Part shown: positions 9,104 through 21,730 of the stretch, piece by piece | Layout of the letters: every line of letters begins with the position of its first letter | Position numbering within the stretch: the stretch's first letter is position 1 | Origin: Saururus chinensis | Taxonomy: Eukaryota; Streptophyta; Magnoliopsida; Piperales; Saururaceae | Length of the DNA: 64,000 nt | Direction: 5' to 3' | Assembly: GCA_035235625.1 (NCBI GenBank) | Contig: CP141144.1 | Coordinates: 44,390,014 to 44,454,013, forward strand | Notes under the pieces: model-generated | Databases searched by the model: none | What the model saw: only the letters and a program-made list of their open reading frames with translations | What the model was told of the DNA's origin: nothing | Position numbers and translations under genes: made by a program

Positions 9104-11910
9104 AAGCAAGGGCGGAACTGTGGCGGTGAAATAGAGGCCATGCAACCGGCATTGGCGGCAAATTGGGGCAAAAACCAGAGCCCGGTTCTCTGTTGGGTAG
9201 AAACGGAAAAGAGGGAGAGGGGCGGCGGTGGCTGGCGAGGCCAAACAAGGAGGCAGCAGCAGCTTCGCGAGGCCATGGCTGGCCGGGCGGAAGCCGGTGG
9301 CCGGCGGCGCTGTCACCTCCGGCCTCAAGAGTGAAGGGGGGTTTCCCCCTTCATTGTTCACTCTGCGGTGTCGGGTGTGCCTAGGCGTGCCCGATCCTTT
9401 ATATATATATAATTTTTTTTTCATTTCTTCTCATTTCTATTTTCTCGTGTCTCGTTTGATTTTCGCACCGAAAATTTTCTGGGATGCGTCGAGGTCTATG
9501 ACCTGCAACTAAACACTACTCCCGACTCTTACAATTATGAATATTACAAATACGGATACACCAAAGCGTCAAATTTCTTCATAGAAAATATGAGCAGAAA
9601 CTGCAGAACATTGAAGAAAATTGCAGAAAATAGTAAAAATATGCAAAAAAGTTAGAGAAAAATAGAGGATGTTACACATGGGGACTGATTTGTGCGTGTT
9701 TATGATCTTGTTTAACATTTGCTTGCGTATGTACCATATTGCACGCATCATAAAAATAATTTATAAAAGAGATTAATCGTGATTAGCCGTGTTTGATTGA
9801 TTTGATGCAATTAGATGTCATTGGTTGTCGAATTAACTAATATGAGGCTTATCGATTTGGTTTTATGTCTGAAAGGATGGGGTTTTACATATGAAAGGAT
9901 GGGGTTTTACATCCCTTGAGGACGGGTTTTCTCTCCAGGCTAAAAAGAGCAGTATGCTATGCATGTTATTTGATAAGTTATCTAGATCCTGAGAATTCAG
10001 GATGGTATGCGTGTGTACACTGGCTTACCACGTAAAGTGCTTAGGACTTCGGTCTTGTTGAGTAGTTTGCTCAGGACTTCGGTCTTGATGAGCAATTGCA
10101 CTCGAGGCTTCGGCCTTGATGGGCAGTTGTACTCGGGGCTCTGGCCTTGATGAGCAGTTGTGCTTTGGGTTTTTTACCTTGATTTATTTTTCTCAATTTA
10201 TGAGATATTCATCATTTATTGTTGCATTTGTATGAAAGATTATGCTCATTAACACAGGTTATGTAGGAACCATGGAGCTTATGTTGCGCATGTGGTTATG
10301 GTTTAAATTACATGAATATGTAGGATGATATGTATAGTTAATATACTTAATATTATAGGCTGAATTTTTTAATTACGAAATAGATATGCATGACATGTTA
10401 TGTTAATGAATGATTCATGTAGGATGTCCTCAGTTTGGTCATGGTGGTTTGCATCATAGTCTATCACAAGTTAAAAGTTGGAAGGGGTTTTTTTGTGTAT
10501 GAAATTTCTGTAAGATTATATCGATTCTGCTCAAATTATCGGAATCATAATTATTTGTAGAAGGTAGGTAGAATTAAACATTTCTCCTAGAAGTTTATTC
10601 TAAGCCATTTCGAGTCCGAATTAGCTAGAATCACTGAATCACCTTATGAGATAATTTTGTCAATTTTGGCTCCTACTTCCTATTTTAAAATTATATATTA
10701 TATTGTTTTTCAACGGTTATCTCTTATATCAAGTTCAGCCTCAAGAAACATACCATATAAGTAAGGCATACTTTAAAACTTCAAAATTATTTACCATTGT
10801 AGGATCTTGTTTGATATAGCTCGAATTTAGGAGCTTAACAGTACTAAGAACGTGCATATCTGAGTTCGGGAGAAAGAGTTATATTATTTTAATATTTTAA
10901 AATAGGGTTTGATACAATATCCAATTTTATTCTAAAAAATTCTATTACAAACCGTAATTTACATTCGGCAGTAAATTTAGAATTATTTCACATATTTACA
11001 TATGAGGTGTAAGTGTGTTATGAGCTATGTTGAGCCCATGATGCTCAGGAGGTATGTGTATGTGATGATGAGATAATATGGGTTATAACATAAAACGTAG
11101 GTAATATGACTATGTGGTGATGATATATGTTATATATAGCATAATATGTAGGAGACATGAATATAGATGATGCGATATGTCATATAGCATGATATGTAAG
11201 TGACATAAATATGTATTGATGAAATATATTATAGATAGCATGACATGAATGTGGCATAAGTAGATGCTTATTCATTGTAAATTATAACATGAATACACAG
11301 GTTTACATGGATATCCCATAAAGAATGGGCATTGTGGTTGATTACATGATGAGTATTATGTGATGGCGTCCCTATTGTCATTTTCGATTTACTTTCGGTT
11401 TAAAACCCTTGTTGAGCTTGTGGCTCACCTCTCTTTATTTTTGTTTTGTTTTAAAACTACATATCATGTCATGCAAGTTGTTTTGATGAGCTTTATGTAG
11501 AACATGTGGTTGACGATGATCATTAGGTAAGGTTGCATAGAGATTATGGGTTTTATGATTATTTTGATAGAATGTTATGTTGAGACCTTTATATGCTTGA
11601 CTATACTTTACACTTCTTTTTAGCCAATATTGGCTTAGACTCTTATTAGTCATTGTGGGCTTAGACTTATACTTAAGCCATTTGTGGGCTATTTATGACT
11701 AAGCATGTGGGTATGTGTGTGGACTAACGTTTAATTAGTAGTTATTTATTGCTTATTTTACTTTTGTACAAAGGATACTGCGCAACTCCGTAGTGTTCTA
11801 CCTAAGGATGGGTTAAGTCTTTTGCAATTTAGTAATACTTCATCGCACTGCATGCCGCTTCCTCCTTAGACTAGTTCGGCTCAAGGGATAGCATGTACTG
11901 GGGCATGACA
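9104..11910. mobile_element. LTR-retrotransposon-derived sequence, copy A
   Basis: Begins inside the receptor ectodomain exon and ends with GGGGCATGACA, a typical plant gypsy LTR terminus. A TATA-like run (CTTTATATATATAT) lies near 9398-9410. A four-unit ~28-bp tandem repeat (AGGACTTCGGTCTTGATGAG and relatives) lies at 10040-10165. No gag or pol coding was seen, and the expected complementary TG... start is not visible at the left end, so this is probably a truncated or solo LTR. The stretch 10430-10980 is absent from copy B. Similar short motifs (AGCGTCAAATTTC) occur in the LTR-like sequence at 17216. Confidence 0.5.
10040..10165. repeat. Four-unit ~28-bp tandem repeat in the LTR sequence
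   Basis: Units contain RGGACTTCGGTCTTGATGAG or CGGCCTTGATGGGCAGTTGT and differ by several substitutions. The same repeat, slightly diverged, is at 33055-33180 in copy B. Confidence 0.7.
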
Positions 11911-12760
11911 TTGTTAGGCTTGTCCAGCCTAATTTTCTCTATATGATTTCACACCATAGAAGGTTGTCATTTCTTTTTCTCCCTGACCATCGAAGGCATT
12001 TGTGGAGTCATATAAAGAAAATTAGGTTAGGTTGTCGTTTCTTTTTCTCGCTAACCGTCGAAGGCATTAGTAGAATTCCTCATAGTCGGCTTTATTTATG
12101 TTGGGAATTCCTCATTCGAAAAAATTGACTGTCGGACTTAAAGGGAGACCGAGGAGGAGGAGGCATTGTAGGTTGATTGAGATGTTATATTCTTTAAAAA
12201 AAATTAGTAAGAGAAATAAGATGTAAATTAAACTAAAAATAAAATTATTAAATCAAATTTACTTACTTTTATGCTTGAGAGTTTAGACTTAGAGTTGCCA
12301 GTTGCTTACTTTATGGAGAAGAAAAAAAATTAAAAACTTAAAACTTAAATCTTGATGATTAAGAGCTTAATTTTAATTAAAAATAATAATTAAAATAATT
12401 AAAAGATTGAGGCTTTAGAGTATTGGAGGAGCTGAAAAAGAGAGACGTAGATAGTAGAGGAAAAGTGATAAGAAGGTTTAAGAGTCCTCCTTATAAATTT
12501 TTAAATATAATAATTACTTCTTTTACTCTTAAATATTATTATTATTATTTAATTATTATTAAGGTTAAAATTATTTTCATATAAAAAATGTGATAATTTT
12601 ATAATCATAATATTATTTTAATTTATAAAAAAAAGAGCTAATTTCCTCAACGTCCTCAACAACTAACTGCGTTGAAGACTTAGCCGTAATATATGGGGCC
12701 AATGCCCCATCCCAACAACAGCTAAGCGACTTTTAAATGTGAGGTGCCAGGTCGGGTTAG
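11911..12760 (-). mobile_element. hAT element 5' fragment, copy A
   Basis: Matches the upstream/BED-finger end of the hAT element at 25570-26340 (shared phrases AATTCCTCATTCGAAAAAATT and CCCATCCCAACAAC). It starts within the BED-finger coding region, exactly where the LTR sequence ends, and carries a ~75-bp internal duplication (TCTTTTTCTCCCTGACCATC and its repeat) at 11960-12070. No transposase core remains. Confidence 0.6.
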
Positions 12761-12778
12761 GCCCATTGATCCGTAGCC

Positions 12779-13316
12779 ACCGGTCAAGTCCAGCTGGACT
12801 AAGCAATTTCCAATGTTCTCCAATTTATATTTCAAGATTTGCACGTTGCAGCAACCAGTCAAGTCTTCGCAGTGGAAAAATCTTCTCGACAAAAATATTA
12901 ATGATTTCTTTGTACGTTGCAGCCAAAAATACTATTTTCTTGAAATAGCACCAGGGATGACTTCACGTACGGTGATCCGTATATGATAGAAACTATATTA
13001 TGATCATCAGATGCCCATTTCTCTAATGCATTTCCACATGCCAATCACTGGAGGCCTGCAATTTAAACATTGCCAAAAGAGTTCAATTTAAACACAAATT
13101 TCAGAAAGGAGACGCAAGTACGAAGAAAGTGATGCATTTAAGCTCTTTATTTTCTTCTAGTCAAGTCTGGCTATGCAAATTCCAATCTGTTCACATCCGT
13201 GGTTCACTGGTCAAGTCTTGCTGGACTATGCAATTTCCAACCTGCTTCAATGCTTCAAAGTTACTTCACCCAGTCAAGTTTTCGCAGTGGAAAAATCTTC
13301 TCCACAAAGTAGGTCT
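12779..13316 (+). promoter_or_regulatory. Two further receptor-kinase promoter modules (A2, A3), gene lost
   Basis: Modules at 12779-12890 and 13155-13316 repeat the sequence found upstream of the intact kinase. W-box cores in reverse orientation occur at 12782-12787, 12857-12862, 13159-13164, 13209-13214 and 13272-13277. Homology with copy B ends at CTCCACAAAG near 13316, just short of a TATA box and exon, so this promoter no longer drives a kinase gene. Confidence 0.6.
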
Positions 13317-14693
13317 CCCCCTCACTTCACACTAGAGAGTCACTTTTCAAAAGATTGACATATTTACTTCTTTACACTAATTGATGATATGTAATAGGTA
13401 ATCCAAAGTATTCAAATTCATCTACTTTACCTTGCGGTGTAGAGTCTTTATCCCGTAAAACTAATATATATTTCTTTTTTAACCAATCTTCCAAAAAGAG
13501 AGTTGTTTTACTGATAAAAATGTATACTTCTTCCATCCCACATTAATAGTTCTATTCGGAAGAATAGTGATTTTTATTTCGTAATAGTACTCACAACTAA
13601 GAAAATAGAAAATAGTTTTTGAAACATTTTTAAAGTACAATGGAAGTAATAATATGGGTGTATATAATTTTTATATATAAATATAATTAGAAAACATAGT
13701 CTCAAGTGTTCTATATCACAGAAATTTTTGTGGTACACAACAACATACAATTAGTAAGGTACTATATGTTAGCAAGTAACATATTGTTAGTTACTATGTA
13801 ACATAGTGTATGCCACTATTATTTAGTAACATAATACTTAGAAACCAATGTGGATAAGAAACATAATAAAAAAAAGGTGTGAATTTTATTGTACATAACA
13901 TTACTTAGTAACATAGTAATATAAACATGGCCGATCAAAAATGATATAAGCATGGCCATTTATTCAAAGTCAAATACGTTTTTTGGATTTTGTGTTGTAC
14001 ATTTGAGGGAGTTACGCATGCACTGGGCATTCCACACTTTTTTAAAGTCGATGTTTATCAAAGAAGTAGATTTCTTATTCTATCACAAAAATAAAAAAGA
14101 AAATAACCATTAAGACCAAACTATTTGTCAAAATAGCTTTTTTGAGAAATATTTTGCACTTATTGGTAATTACCAAAAAGTAAAATTTTAAAATTTCTAA
14201 TTCAATTATTATTGACTTATCTTAAAATATCAATAGAGAACCTTTTATTATTTTGATATTGGTACAAAACAAGCAGCTCGTTTCAACTTTCCACTAAGCT
14301 GCAAGACCAGGACTTTTGAGTACACCCAATAAATTAGAGTGGCCCAAGCCAAGTCAAGTCCTCTCTAGCAAACAAAAAACGCAATAGCTAAGTCAAGTGG
14401 ATAAATTCCTGGTTCTTTTATGTGGGCCATGATGTACTATATTTCCACCTTTTTGACGTTTAAATTAATTGTGCTTGTTAGCATCTCAAGTCTTGACTTT
14501 GGTCCGTTCTTCCAAAAACAAAAAACAAATTTTGAAAAAAGGAAGATACAATTATGCTTGAGGCCAAACCTGTGTCTAGAAAACAAACAAATCATTAAAC
14601 AAAATGAAGAACATATAATATTAGGGTGTTAGTTTTAAAAGACTTAACATATTAAAAGAGAATTAACTATTTTAGTTTTAGCAAGGAGCATAT
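13317..14693. other. AT-rich intergenic DNA with MITE remnants and a local duplication
   Basis: A Stowaway-like start (TTCTTCCATCCCACATTAAT) lies near 13531. The segment 13640-13930 is duplicated, diverged, at 17030-17215 (shared ACAACATACA and AGTAAGGTA). The segment 14280-14520 is duplicated at 18240-18490 upstream of the second kinase gene (shared CCTCTCTAGCAAACAAAAAA). No gene recognised. Confidence 0.45.
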
Positions 14694-16174
14694 TAGGGGT
14701 ATAAATGGGTCGACCTGCAGCCCACAACAGTAATGGACCGGCCCATAAAGGCACGCCGGGGGGACTGGGGCAAGTCGGGCTTGGTTATCCAGGCCATGGC
14801 CTGCAGGCCCTGTTCCACCAGGTTGCAAGCAGCCCCACAGGTAAGCATGGGGCCGAGCCCGGCCCTACCTAGGCTCGTGGCTGTGCCACCCCAGCCAGTT
14901 CTGGCTGCGGATGACAATCAGCAGGCCAATCCAAAGGTCACTTGCAGGTTCGCCTCCACCTTCTTCCTTCCATCCACCAACTTCAGCTCTAGCTCCGACA
15001 TCGTCTCCTTCTTCATTCAATTCAGCGTCGTCAATATCTATGCCCTCAGAGCCTTAATCATCGTCGCTAACTGCTTCACCTCTTACAGTCCAAAGACGAG
15101 TCCTTGATGCTTGCCATGCTTTCCCAGATGGCCGCGTCCCACTCATCCATGAACTCCAATGGGGCTTTCAAAAAGAATTATAATTTTGTTGATTTTTCAC
15201 GGAATTAAGACCAATCAGCGGAATCTGCCTAAATGTAAAATCCAAACAGCCACTTGAAGAAGGGGACCAGGTCCAAGAGATATTCCCTCCATTCTATACT
15301 TATAAAGGTAAGGGTTATTTGGATGTTGAATTTTTTTTAAAAACAAACTTAGAAAATTTTTAGAATTAATTATAAAAATTTACTGCCGAATGTGAATGGT
15401 AATAAAATTATTTAAAATAAATTTAGATATTATGCTAAATTTAATTTGAAATTTTTAAATTAATATTTTGTTTAGATATGTATAATTTTGGTACTAATAT
15501 GCTCTTAAATTTGAGTTTTATTAAATAAGAATTTTAAATTTTTAAAGATGGTTTTATTTATATAAAATATTTTTTAAGGTTAAAAACGACGTGAGATAAC
15601 CCACAAAAAATAATAAAATTTATAGTTTTGAATCTAGGTCTGCGAGGTAGAAATGATGGAATTACTTCATGACATGATTCAGTAATTAAAATTTTTAATT
15701 TACTTTATTTATTGTATAAATATAATTTTGAATAATAGAATAATTTCATACACAAACAACCCTTTTAACTGAGTATACTCTGCGGAGCCGTCTAGGAGAG
15801 TATCATGTACTCTACCCAGCCTAAATCATTCTGCCAAACAGGAGGCTTTGCCTTTAAAAGCAATGTGAACATGGATTGCATGTACATCGAATACGGTGAT
15901 AAGTTTACACACGAAGCACGCCTGTGCGTGCATTGCAGCAGGAACTCCTCCGCAATGGCTGATAGCATCAAGTCGCCACCTTTTCGATTATACAGCAAAT
16001 GATGAACGAGAACCAGAGTTGAGGGCGACAACTGCGGCGGTGAGGGATGCTTGCATAAGCAGGGAGAGAGGAGGGCCTGGAGCTTGACCCGAGGTGTCTG
16101 CCTCACAGCCCAGTGGGGGGTTCAGGCCCATCCCAACATGCTAGCAGGCCCGACCTCACCCGCTACCACCCCTA
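14694..16174. mobile_element. hAT-like non-autonomous element enclosing coding-like GC-rich DNA
   Basis: Ends are TAGGGGTATAAATGGGTCGA and, in reverse complement, TAGGGGTGGTAGCGGGTGAG, with further subterminal GGGTCG/GGCCCGAC motifs, the pattern of Ac-like hAT ends. The target duplications are not convincing (GAGCATAT versus ATTTACAT). The interior at 14930-15180 is GC-rich; on the minus strand it reads EFMDEWDAAIWESMASIKDS, which looks like real protein but I cannot name it, followed by stops. 15300-15770 is AT-rich. Confidence 0.45.
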
Positions 16175-17215
16175 ATTTACATACTAAAATAATTTAGACA
16201 AAACTGGTGCCTGCTCTTATGAGTAGGCTTTATCTGACGCCAGGTCTAAAAAACCTGTAAAATTAATTTAAAGAATCTCTACCACATTCGAATTTCTCCA
16301 CAATCCATATACTTTCTCACCTGATGCCAAGTGACACACAGCAGAAACTTGTTTGGTACAAAGACGTTCTCACTGAGATACACCCTTGTAGGATGATTAG
16401 TGTCCACCGTAAAACTCACACCACTTAAGAAAGAAATAATAGAAAAAAAAATCCATTTAGTAAATGTTGTATAATGAGGGAGGTGTGTGGTGGGGCCAAG
16501 GCAAGGAGATGAGGGGTGGAGGGTGGAGTGACTCAGGGCGGTGAGGGGTTGTTTGAGGCAGGCGGAAGCCCCCTTGTTGCATTCGGATTGGCCAAGCCAG
16601 AGCTACAAGGAGAAGGGTGACGAGGGGTTAGGGCATATGAAATAAAAGGGCATGTGATATGGCCAGGTTTAACTAGGGCTAAATGTTGGGGTTATTATGT
16701 AGCTGTAGCAGTTAGATTATGATCTCATGGATAGGAAGGGGTGTGCGTAGAAAAGAAGCCTTAGTGTGTGCTTATGCTAACTTTTTTTCCACATATATAT
16801 AAATTATAAAAAAGAGAGCATGTTGTACCATAAATAATCCCCCATCCCATTTTAAACACTTTATTTTGAAAAGTGGTGATTTTATTGAATAGTAAGACTT
16901 AGGACTAACATAAAGAAAAATATGCATGCACTTAAATTGAGCCAAATAGAAATGTTAATTTTGGACAATTTTTTTTCCAAAAGGAGCTATGGGATAAATA
17001 TTTTTCTAAATGGATCTATCAATAATGAACAAAAGGATTATATTAATTTTACATATAAATATCACTTGAATACATACTCTCAAGTGTTATGTAGCATAGA
17101 GACTTTTGTGGTGCAATTATGATACGAAGTAACATAATTTATGGTACTCAACAACATACATTTAGTAAGGTATTGTATGTTACTAAGTTACACATTATTA
17201 GTTGCTATGTAATGT
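16175..17215. other. Intergenic, G-rich patch and MITE fragment
   Basis: A G-rich run lies at 16480-16580 (repeated GGTGG/GAGGGG). From about 16835 a Stowaway-like start (CCCCCATCCCATTTTAAAC) leads into sequence shared with 13640-13930, broken at 17216 by LTR-like sequence. No gene recognised. Confidence 0.4.
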
Positions 17216-18010
17216 TGTAACACCCGTAATTTTTAAAAGACAACCTACGGATTTTAGGTACCAAATTAAGAAATGTGTCATAGTATATATTTTGGGTCTA
17301 TCACTGAAAAATGAATGTAAAGAATTCAAGAACGCAAGAAGTGAACATCCATAGACCCATCCGTCGATGGACCAAGGCCGACTGTACTTCATTCGGCCAA
17401 AGACCAGTGACTGGCGGTGTTGCCTCAAAGTCCCGCAAAAAGAAGGTCCAACGGTCTGGCGGACAGTGAAAAAGGAGAGGAGCGGGAGTTGGAGGCAAGG
17501 CCACATGGTGCTAGCCTTGGCCATTGCCAGTCCAGGGTGGAGCCCTTATGGCAACCAGGAGCCCCATTGGCAGCAGTCGACAGAGTGTAAGAAGGGGGGG
17601 GGGGACCATGTGCCAAAGGAGGAGTGTGCGGTTTGAAACAGTTCCATTACTGCCTCCAAGCCGATGTCAGTCCTTTTTTTATCTCTCTCTTCTCTCTCTC
17701 TCCTCTTTTCATTTTTCTTCTTTTTTACACTGAAAAACTTTGTGGCACAATGAGCCTATCGCCCATAACTAGACCCTTTGCTCGACTCTATGTATACGAA
17801 TACCAATGTAAACACAAAAAATCAAATACACAGTAGCGTCAAATTTCCCTGTTGAAAAATGAACTAAAAATACCTAAAAGGTCATAGAAAATTGCAAAAA
17901 AATAAAGGACGCCATATAGGGATATAATGCTCTCATGAATCAAGATATCATGTGAAAGTCCTTTTCATTTATCTTGTTGCCCCTCGAGTATAGGTATATA
18001 TCTCTTCGGT
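17216..18010 (+). mobile_element. LTR-like sequence (start TGTAACACCC)
   Basis: Starts with TGTAACACCCGTAATTTTTA, a common start of plant gypsy LTRs, and interrupts a MITE-like repeat. It shows the same order of features as the LTR sequence at 9104: a GC-rich part, a CT-rich run, then AGTAGCGTCAAATTTCC and AAAATTGCAAAAAAATAAAG. The 3' boundary is not resolved. The open frames on both strands at 17200-17730 show no known domain. Confidence 0.45.
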
Positions 18011-18693
18011 ATGAGTGACATTCTATGATTAAATGATTTATCTAAATTTGATAATGATTTATTAGATTTTGTAATTGAATAATCTATATGATTTTATAAA
18101 TAATTTATCATATATTGTAAATATATGATTTATCCTATCCATTCATAAATAATGTGTAATAAAGCTAAAAAAACCAGGTAATTTGAGAATATGCATTCTT
18201 CATCGAGTTAATATGTATAAATCGCTCTTTTAACTTTCCCTTGAGCCGGGGACTTTTGAGAACCCAATAAGTTAAAGTGGCCCTTGTGGGTGTCCCAAGT
18301 CAAGCCCAGTCCTCTCTAGCAAACAAAAAAGCAATATCTAAGTCAAAGTCTGAGCATGTGCCATACATATATGTGGAAATGCCAAGCATGTCGGTTCCTT
18401 GCAGTATCTTTCCGAGCTTTTTGATGTTTAAGTCATTTCCATCAACATTCTCAAAGAGTCAAGACATTCACATTGGTCCATACATCTTTAAAAAAAGTGA
18501 AAAAGGTAGACAATGACATGTAAAATAAGGAAAATAATATTTTTACATAAAAAATTTATACATGAGTTTTGATACGTCTAATAAGTGAGTTGATATGAAC
18601 TTTGTGTAGAGCCTACTTATAAAGTCTAATCAAAACTCTTGTGTAAGTGTTTGTGAGTGTTTTTATTGTGTGAATGCCACTATCCTAAAATAA
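18011..18693. other. Intergenic; duplicated promoter-side segment
   Basis: 18240-18490 is a diverged copy of 14280-14520. Nothing else recognised. Confidence 0.4.
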
Positions 18694-19135
18694 GTACTTC
18701 TTTTGTCTTTAAATAAGTTTCTTATTTTTAAAAAGTCAAATATTTAAGTTGCATCATATCATCAATAATTTTCAAAATTACTTTTTTATTAATACTTAAT
18801 AAAATATTTTAAGAAAAATATAATCCCTTTGTCCAATATTAATAATTATATTTACAAAAATAGTGATTTTTATTAAACAGTGAAATCTACTTCTTAGAAA
18901 AGGGAAAATAAGCTTATGATACTCTTTTTTTAGTACTCAATCACTTAAATTAAATATAATAAGTATATTAATATGGAGTAATTTTTTTTGCCAAATAGTG
19001 CTATTAATTTAAGATATAATTTCTTGTAAAAACTACATAAAAGTGGAGAAAGTAGGTGACAACTAAACAAATAGACACTTACTTTAGAATATATTAATTT
19101 TTTAAATAAGACATTTATTTTAGGATAGACTGAGT
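18694..19135. mobile_element. Stowaway-like MITE, apparently with a nested second copy
   Basis: The end TACTTCTTTTGTCTTTAAAT pairs with the reverse complement of the other end (TACTCAGTCTATCCTAAAAT) and both continue into GTTTCTTATTT/TGTCTTATTT. Another Stowaway-type start (TAATCCCTTTGTCCAATATT) lies inside at 18821. No coding capacity. Confidence 0.5.
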
Positions 19136-19165
19136 ATGACATAATGTGCACCATCTCAAGACACA

Positions 19166-19283
19166 TAAACTAAACTCACAGTAATCATTTTGGCTAGCGG
19201 TAATTAAGATGTTGTCCTCTTATGAAACTAAACTCACAGTAATCAATTTGGCTAGCGGTAACAAGATGTTGTCTTGTTAAGAC
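19166..19283. repeat. Two-copy ~60-bp tandem duplication
   Basis: AAACTAAACTCACAGTAATC followed by TTTGGCTAGCGGTAA and AAGATGTTGTC occurs twice with small indels. Confidence 0.8.
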
Positions 19284-19284
19284 A

Positions 19285-19455
19285 TACTCCTACTATATTT
19301 GAAATAATAGCAGTTCTTATATATTGAATGGTGAAACTTACATTTACAATAAAAGAAAATAGGTTTATTATATTTTTTTAAATATTCGAATCACTTAAAT
19401 AAAATAAAACAAAATTATTACTATAGAACTATTAACGTAAGATGGAGGAAGTTCT
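19285..19455. mobile_element. Short Stowaway-like MITE
   Basis: Left end TACTCCTACTATATTTGAAA and, in reverse complement, right end ACTTCCTCCATCTTACGTTA; both lead into an AATAGCAGTTC/AATAGTTC motif. About 230 bp upstream of the kinase gene start. Confidence 0.45.
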
Positions 19456-19713
19456 TGTGTACCATCGAGCTAATAGATAAAAACCATCCCACTAGAGCAA
19501 ATTAGTCAAGTACTCAAACCGCTTGAAATAATGTTCCAGTAACCTGCGTCTTTGACAAGAGTGGGAAACTTCGTTGAACTTTCAGAAAACATTAATAGAA
19601 ATAAAAACAAGTAATCAAGAAGATCCCTAAAAGAGAGAGAGAGAGTGAGTGAACAACATTCTCAACCAGATATTCTGTTACTTTGAGGCATCCACATCCA
19701 ACTTCTTGTCTCC

Positions 19714-21730
19714 ATGGCCAACCTTGGCCTATTTGTTTTCTTGGCGATCTTGCTCTACACAGGCCTCGTAGAAGCCGGCACCCAGCAGAGTGCTTACCCT
19801 TGCCACACCACCAAGTGCGCCCCCACCGGCCCTGAAATCCGATTCCCCTTTCGTCTGAACACGCAGTCCACAGCATGCGGACATCCAGACCTTGCTCGCC
19901 CTTCCGCCGTCTTCGTCAGAGGTTTTTGTTGCCAAAGTCGATTACAAGAATGGTAGAATGAAAGTTTCTGACACCAAAGGCTGCATGGCTGGCCTTATCT
20001 TCAACTTCAATATATCAGCTTCTACTTTCCGATACTTTGTGAATTATAGCCTGACTTTCGTGGATTGCTCCAAGGAAGTTGATAATCGTCTTTCTGTTGT
20101 CTGCCTGAACAGTCCTGGACATTACATTTACTGCATGGACGCTATCAGCGACTTGATTTATCTGCCAGTGTCTTGCCGTACAACCAAGACTGTCGTTACC
20201 CCATTGGGTGGTCCTCCATGGTACAGAGAGGATTATCATTATTTAATATGGGACTTACCCATTTGCAGGGATTGTGAAAATGAGGGTGGAAGATGTGGCT
20301 TCAACAGAACTGAGACTGCCAACGATATGGGATGCTTCAATCTCCCGAGAAATAAAGGTGGGAGTTATTCCAAATTCAAATATTAAAAATGTCCAATAGA
20401 AGTTATTCAAATAGATCAAATTTTGCATTTCAGATGAAACTGATCATTTTTAACTGATTTTGTAGGTCATCGGAGGAAGATGCTGATTATAGGTAACCAC
20501 TAAATAGATTGAATCAAAGAAGCAAGACATTCAAATATCTATTATCAAGATTCTACATCTCCACTTTCTATTACTTTTCTTATTATCTCTTGTACCCTTT
20601 CTTCATGGTTATCGATCTCCACAGGTTTGGCTGTGGGGTTATTCAGCCTCCCGCTCGTGATATTGGTCGGCTTCAAGGCCTACAAACACATTCAAGAAGG
20701 AAAAATGGAGATAGAGTACCAGCGCAAGGTTGAACAGTTCCTGGAGGATTACAAGACTCTCAGGCCCACAAGATACTCTTTAAATGAGATTAGAAGGATG
20801 ACTGACAACTTCAAAACCAAATTGGGTGAAGGGGGGTACGGGAGTGTATTCAAGGGCCAGCTTCCTAATCGGGTATTGATTGCAGTGAAGCTCCTCGCAA
20901 ACTGTGGGGGAGATGGAGCTGAATTTATCAATGAAGTGGGAACCATTGGTCGAATTCACCATGTAAACATTGTGCGCCTTGTCGGCTTTTGCGTTGAGCG
21001 GCTTAAGAGAGCATTGATCTATGAGTTCATGCCCAATGAGTCCTTGGAAAGATTCATCTTCTCCCATAACACAAATAGCCCTACACTTGGTTGGACAAAA
21101 TTGCAAGAGATTGCCATTGGCATTGCAAGGGGAATTGAGTATCTTCATCAAGGTTGTGACCACCGTATTCTTCACTTTGATATAAAGCCTCATAATATTT
21201 TGCTTGATGAGAATTTCAATCCCAAAATTTCTGATTTTGGCTTGGAAAAGTTATGCACCAAGGGACAAAGTATTGTGTCCATGACTGCAGCCAGAGGAAC
21301 CATGGGTTATATTGCACCTGAAGTGTTCTCAAGGAACTTTGGAAATGTGTCCTACAAATCAGATATTTATAGCTTTGGCATGTTGTTGCTTGAAATGGTT
21401 GGAGGCAGGAAGAACATTGACACAAATGTGGAGCAGGCTAGCAAAGTATACTTCCCTCAATGGGTTTATCATAACTTAGCTCGAGAAGGGGATCTGGGGC
21501 TGGAGATTGCATCTGGTGAAGCTACTGAGATTGCAAAGAAATTGGCAATAGTAGCTCTTTGGTGCATCCAATGGAACCCTGTAGATCGACCTTCAATGAA
21601 AAGTGTTGTCCAAATGCTGGAAGGAAGTGTAAATGTTCTTGCTTTTCCACCCAACCCATTTAATTCCAACTATCATAGGACAGAAGACACACAACATCAG
21701 TCTCCGCAATTATCTATGATAGCTGAATGA
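19714..21730 (+). pseudogene. LRK10-like receptor kinase, frameshifted in the ectodomain
   Basis: Exons 19714-20357, 20466-20492 and 20625-21730, all joined in phase 1 with GT/AG borders. The signal peptide MANLGLFVFLAILLYTGLVEA is followed by the GUB_WAK_bind start (CHTTKCAPTGPEIRFPF, then CGHPD). The frame breaks near 19885-19892: the downstream frame resumes at LALPPSSSEVFVAKVDY, and about a dozen residues usual between CGHPD and this point are missing, suggesting a small deletion. The CxxC module (CRDCENEGGRCGF), a membrane segment (AVGLFSLPLVILVGF) and a full kinase follow: GEGGYGSV, Lys in [23 protein letters not shown] in place of HRD marks a non-RD kinase, usual for this family. DFG is followed by LEK where its neighbour has LAK. 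One frameshift and an otherwise clean kinase suggest a recent lesion or a sequence error. Confidence 0.85.

Larger units (their letters stand above)
5224..13316. repeat. Segmental duplication, copy A
   Basis: Collinear, highly similar sequence occurs at 28948-36283. Matching landmarks in order: coiled-coil exons, receptor-kinase ectodomain, LTR sequence ending GGGGCATGACA, hAT piece and kinase promoter modules. Copy A has extra sequence at about 6790-7470 (CT minisatellite) and about 10430-10980. It lacks the foldback MITE found at 35135-35405 in copy B. Copy A stops matching just before the position of the functional gene's TATA box. Confidence 0.85.

Noticed and set aside
9053..9512. Several overlapping open frames in the GC-rich start of the LTR sequence
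   Set aside because: All lie in LTR-type sequence on both strands, without a known domain and not conserved in frame between the two copies.
14733..15107. 124-codon plus-strand open frame
   Set aside because: No recognisable domain; the more protein-like reading is on the other strand and contains stops; it lies inside a hAT-like element.
17198..17836. Cluster of open frames on both strands
   Set aside because: Falls within LTR-like sequence; no family signature.
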